From positions 1-64,000 of the forward strand of contig NZ_JAQTQD010000007.1 in the NCBI RefSeq assembly GCF_028712425.1: a stretch of 64,000 nucleotides of DNA, written 5' to 3'. Position numbers and translations under genes: made by a program. The number at the start of each line of letters is the position of its first letter. The stretch's first letter is position 1. This document shows, in pieces, positions 61,634 to 64,000 of the stretch. The notes below the pieces were generated by a model that was not told the DNA's origin, searched no databases, and saw only the letters and a program-made list of their open reading frames with translations. Source of the DNA: Methanoregula sp. (GTDB lineage: Archaea; Halobacteriota; Methanomicrobia; Methanomicrobiales; Methanospirillaceae).

Positions 61634-62299
61634 ATGAGTGTATTGATAATCACAGAGGACACTGCGACAAAACTACCTCAAGTCGATAAATGGACCACCC
61701 CAATACGAAAAGGGCAAGATATCGAAAAAAATATTGAGTTAGTTCAATTATTAAAGACACATAATTCAACAATTCCATCAGATGACCTCAAAAAAGAAAA
61801 GGCATATAAAACCATTTTAAAAAAATACATTCGACCTGCAAAGTACATGTTTTCCGCCGTGTTTTCCGAAGTCCGTGATTTTTCGGATGAATCAGCGGAA
61901 CTCACAAGAACCGACCTATATATTATATCTGGACGATATGGATTAATTAATGGAAATGATGAGATTATCCCGTATTCAAAAACTGTGAAAACAAGTATCG
62001 AATTGGCAGAGCTCGATAGAAAAACTGATTTTGTAAAAAATATTCAGACGCTCTTAAACCAATACTCAATAATTATTTTTTTACTACCGAGTGAATTCAT
62101 AAAATTTTTTTTAATTGTAGGTTTTTTTGATTCTATCCCAAAAAAACAAACAGTGATAATTGTCACCAGTACACAAAATAATACAATTTTAGGAAAATAT
62201 CCGAATTTTATAACCTTATCTCGAAAAGGATTGGCACGACTTGGTGCGATCAACCGGGAAAAAATTATTGATCTAATTAAAAAAAAGAATACCTCATAA
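61634..62299 (+). CDS. YaaA/DUF6884-like protein associated with the R-M pair
   Basis: DLYIISGRYGLINGNDEIIPYSKTV motif; divergent from MTase. Confidence 0.55.
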   Translation: MSVLIITEDTATKLPQVDKWTTPIRKGQDIEKNIELVQLLKTHNSTIPSDDLKKEKAYKTILKKYIRPAKYMFSAVFSEVRDFSDESAELTRTDLYIISGRYGLINGNDEIIPYSKTVKTSIELAELDRKTDFVKNIQTLLNQYSIIIFLLPSEFIKFFLIVGFFDSIPKKQTVIIVTSTQNNTILGKYPNFITLSRKGLARLGAINREKIIDLIKKKNTS

Positions 62300-62348
62300 C
62301 TTCCCCAATTAAAAAATGAGGGTTTTTATAATTATCTGCTAAAATCCT

Positions 62349-62714
62349 TCAGAGATTTTGTTTGTTCAACCGTTTCTTCAACCGCTGCTTAATATTGCAG
62401 GTTGTCGCTGTACACCCATCATCCGTTGTTGTCTTATCAGGTTCACTTACTGTTCCTTCAGAAGTCTCACCCGGATCCTCGGCCACCTTTGCTCGAAGGG
62501 ATTCATCGTAGATAGGAATCCGCCGACACTGCTTAGTTTCACCGGTAATAACATCTACATCACATTCCAAAAGGGACAGCGTCTTTCTTGTACCTGATGC
62601 GGATGTTTCCGTCTGCGATACCTTCATCTGCCCTGCGGTAGATGAAATTTCCTTGGGGGTGCTCTGTTCAGATTGTACCCTGGAACGAGACTCCCCCAGA
62701 TCTTCTTTTGTCAT
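62349..62714 (-). CDS. Hypothetical protein
   Basis: MTKEDLGESRSRVQSEQSTPKEISSTAGQMKV..., low-complexity, Ser/Thr-rich. Confidence 0.4.
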   Translation of the reverse strand: MTKEDLGESRSRVQSEQSTPKEISSTAGQMKVSQTETSASGTRKTLSLLECDVDVITGETKQCRRIPIYDESLRAKVAEDPGETSEGTVSEPDKTTTDDGCTATTCNIKQRLKKRLNKQNL

Positions 62715-62814
62715 GTTTTTTCCTATGTGATTGAACACATTGCAACTGATTTACGCAACAGCTGGCGAATTCTTATATCGATAATGATCTGTTACCTGTC
62801 AAGTTCCTTATTCA

Positions 62815-63144
62815 CTACACAATATCGCCCCCCAATTGAGAGTATTCCCCGTTGGTAGTCGGAGAGTTTCGAAAAGGAGGCTGTCCTATGGGTGTGGGTA
62901 TAGATGCCATCACGGCACCCCGCACCCTCTTGGAATAGCGTGTAGCAAGACGGTAGCGTATCGGAGTATCTCCTGATGCCCGGAGGATCATTTTGTCCCC
63001 ATACAACCGGAAGAAGATTGCACGGTCGAAGCCCGGTATCTCGCTGGCCTGTTGGAATGTGAAGTGGCGGTACCCGAACCTGTTATGGATATCCCTGAAC
63101 AGATCGCCCTTATGGCTGCCCATGCCGCGAAGGGTCATGCTCAT
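62815..63144 (-). CDS. Small winged-helix-like protein
   Basis: GDLFRDIHNRFGYRHFTFQQASEIPGFDRAIFFRLYGDKMILRASGDTPIRYRLATRYSKRV; start at 63144 or 63207. Confidence 0.45.
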   Translation of the reverse strand: MSMTLRGMGSHKGDLFRDIHNRFGYRHFTFQQASEIPGFDRAIFFRLYGDKMILRASGDTPIRYRLATRYSKRVRGAVMASIPTPIGQPPFRNSPTTNGEYSQLGGDIV

Positions 63145-63354
63145 AAGCGGTCCTCCGCTGGTTTGGTCGGGTTTTCGACAACGATTCTCTTCTCTTTCAG
63201 AACGCATTCGCCACGGCCCACGAGTATGTCAACTGTCAGCTTGTGAAGAGGGCTGGGAAGATTGTCATACTGTGCACGGGTCAAAACAAATTTGTCACAG
63301 TTGTTGATTTCTTTCATAAAAAGAAGTGGAAATCCAGCTTACATAAGCATTTTG

Positions 63355-63398
63355 GGCATTATTTGAGCGTTAAATTGAAATTGCGCTTAAATAATGTC
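63355..63398. repeat. Stem-loop, imperfect 16-bp inverted repeat
   Basis: GGCATTATTTGAGCGT (63355-63370) vs GCGCTTAAATAATGTC (63383-63398), 13/16 complementary. Confidence 0.75.
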
Positions 63399-63580
63399 TC
63401 AAAAATGGAATTCAACTGTCCATGGACGGACAATTTTTCATTTTCCGGAAAATTTTCTTGTCCATGGCAGGACAGTTTGTCAAGGCACCTGATCGGTTTT
63501 TGTCATTGCAATGACAAGTAAGTGTCATTCCATGGACATTTTTGACAACAGGACGTGATTTTGCTGTCAGTATGCTGACA
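63395..63580. promoter_or_regulatory. Phased array of TGTC-N8-GACA palindromes (five exact, one degenerate)
   Basis: 63417 TGTCCATGGACGGACA; 63459 TGTCCATGGCAGGACA; 63501 TGTCATTGCAATGACA; 63523 TGTCATTCCATGGACA; 63565 TGTCAGTATGCTGACA; degenerate TGTCTCAAAAATGGAA at 63395. Confidence 0.9.
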
Positions 63581-63723
63581 CAATTATTTTTTAATTTTAT
63601 GATAAATTTTCAAATCTTTGGATTTATCGACGATAAAAACTAAAACTCACATTTGTCAGTGCGGATCGATAGCGCAGACGCGCGGAAAAATGTTGAAAAA
63701 AGAAATGATGATATCGGGAACAG

Positions 63724-64000
63724 CTACGGTGCCGCTTCTTCCATCTGGGCTGCCTTCATGGTCAGCTCCGCGACAAGTGACTTAAACACCGGGTTCTGCT
63801 CGATCTTCTTCACTACCTGCTCCATCGTTCGTTCCTCCGTTTCAGACAGGGGCATGCCGCACGTTCCACAATACTTCACACCGGGCTCACATATTGCCTG
63901 ACAGTTCCGGCACTGGGTAGCCACCATCAGGGACTTCTCCGAGTTCTTCGGACACGAGATACCGTTCAGCCGGAGTATTTCGGCATCGACATCGGAACTG
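63724..64000 (-). CDS. Archaeal tyrosine recombinase/integrase, C-terminal part (extends beyond window)
   Basis: Reverse-strand reading continues to the edge: SSDVDAEILRLNGISCPKNSEKSLMVATQCRNCQAICEPGVKYCGTCGMPLSETEERTMEQVV; S..DVD..IL...GI plus C-terminal zinc ribbon typical of archaeal Xer-like integrases. Confidence 0.72.
   Translation of the reverse strand, partial: SSDVDAEILRLNGISCPKNSEKSLMVATQCRNCQAICEPGVKYCGTCGMPLSETEERTMEQVVKKIEQNPVFKSLVAELTMKAAQMEEAAP

Noticed and set aside
63395-63580. CRISPR or simple direct-repeat interpretation of the palindrome array
   Set aside because: Only 8 of 16 bases are fixed, intervals are 26 or 6 bp with no spacer-like uniform length, and no cas genes.

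Overview
This 64 kb window comes from a euryarchaeal methanogen chromosome. The gene content looks like Methanomicrobiales (Methanoregula/Methanosphaerula-like), but that is inference from protein families only. About 1-9.6 kb is a conserved informational block: TrmI, NAC, PUA, DHH phosphoesterase, Nnr, MoaC, L15e, RNase P Rpp30 and Pop5, PsmA, SBDS, L37Ae, RpoP, Pcc1, prefoldin beta. It is followed by LeuA, two tRNAs (Tyr with an intron, Asp), a HicBA pair, membrane, lipoprotein and sensor genes, SOD, NrdD plus glutaredoxin, ThpR-CCA, an M3 peptidase and a metallophosphoesterase. A nitrogen-assimilation supercluster spans about 42.4-57.7 kb: glnA, FrhB-like, three-part split GOGAT, a second glnA, a PEP-synthase-like protein, amt, glnK, a degenerate PII and gdhA. 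A defence/mobile region at about 59.3-64 kb has a REase, a DNA MTase, a YaaA/DUF6884-like protein, a wHTH-like gene and the C-terminus of an archaeal tyrosine recombinase. The most striking signals are: (1) a 1,007-bp transposon-like element (26101-27107) with 24-bp inverted ends and a perfect 8-bp target duplication (AAAGAGAT), whose only gene encodes a NYN-domain nuclease and which has no transposase; (2) an array of five TGTC-N8-GACA palindromes at 63417-63580 with start-to-start spacings of 42, 42, 22 and 42 bp, plus a degenerate sixth 22 bp upstream, between a wHTH-like gene and the recombinase; (3) a duplicated R1 / gene X / R2 repeat module at about 34.4-36 and 40.3-41.1 kb beside orphan nuclease-like genes, one copy with a 103-bp tandem array; (4) regulatory candidates in the nitrogen cluster, including a GGAA-N6-TTCC operator at glnA2 and a 64-bp repeated leader upstream of amt.
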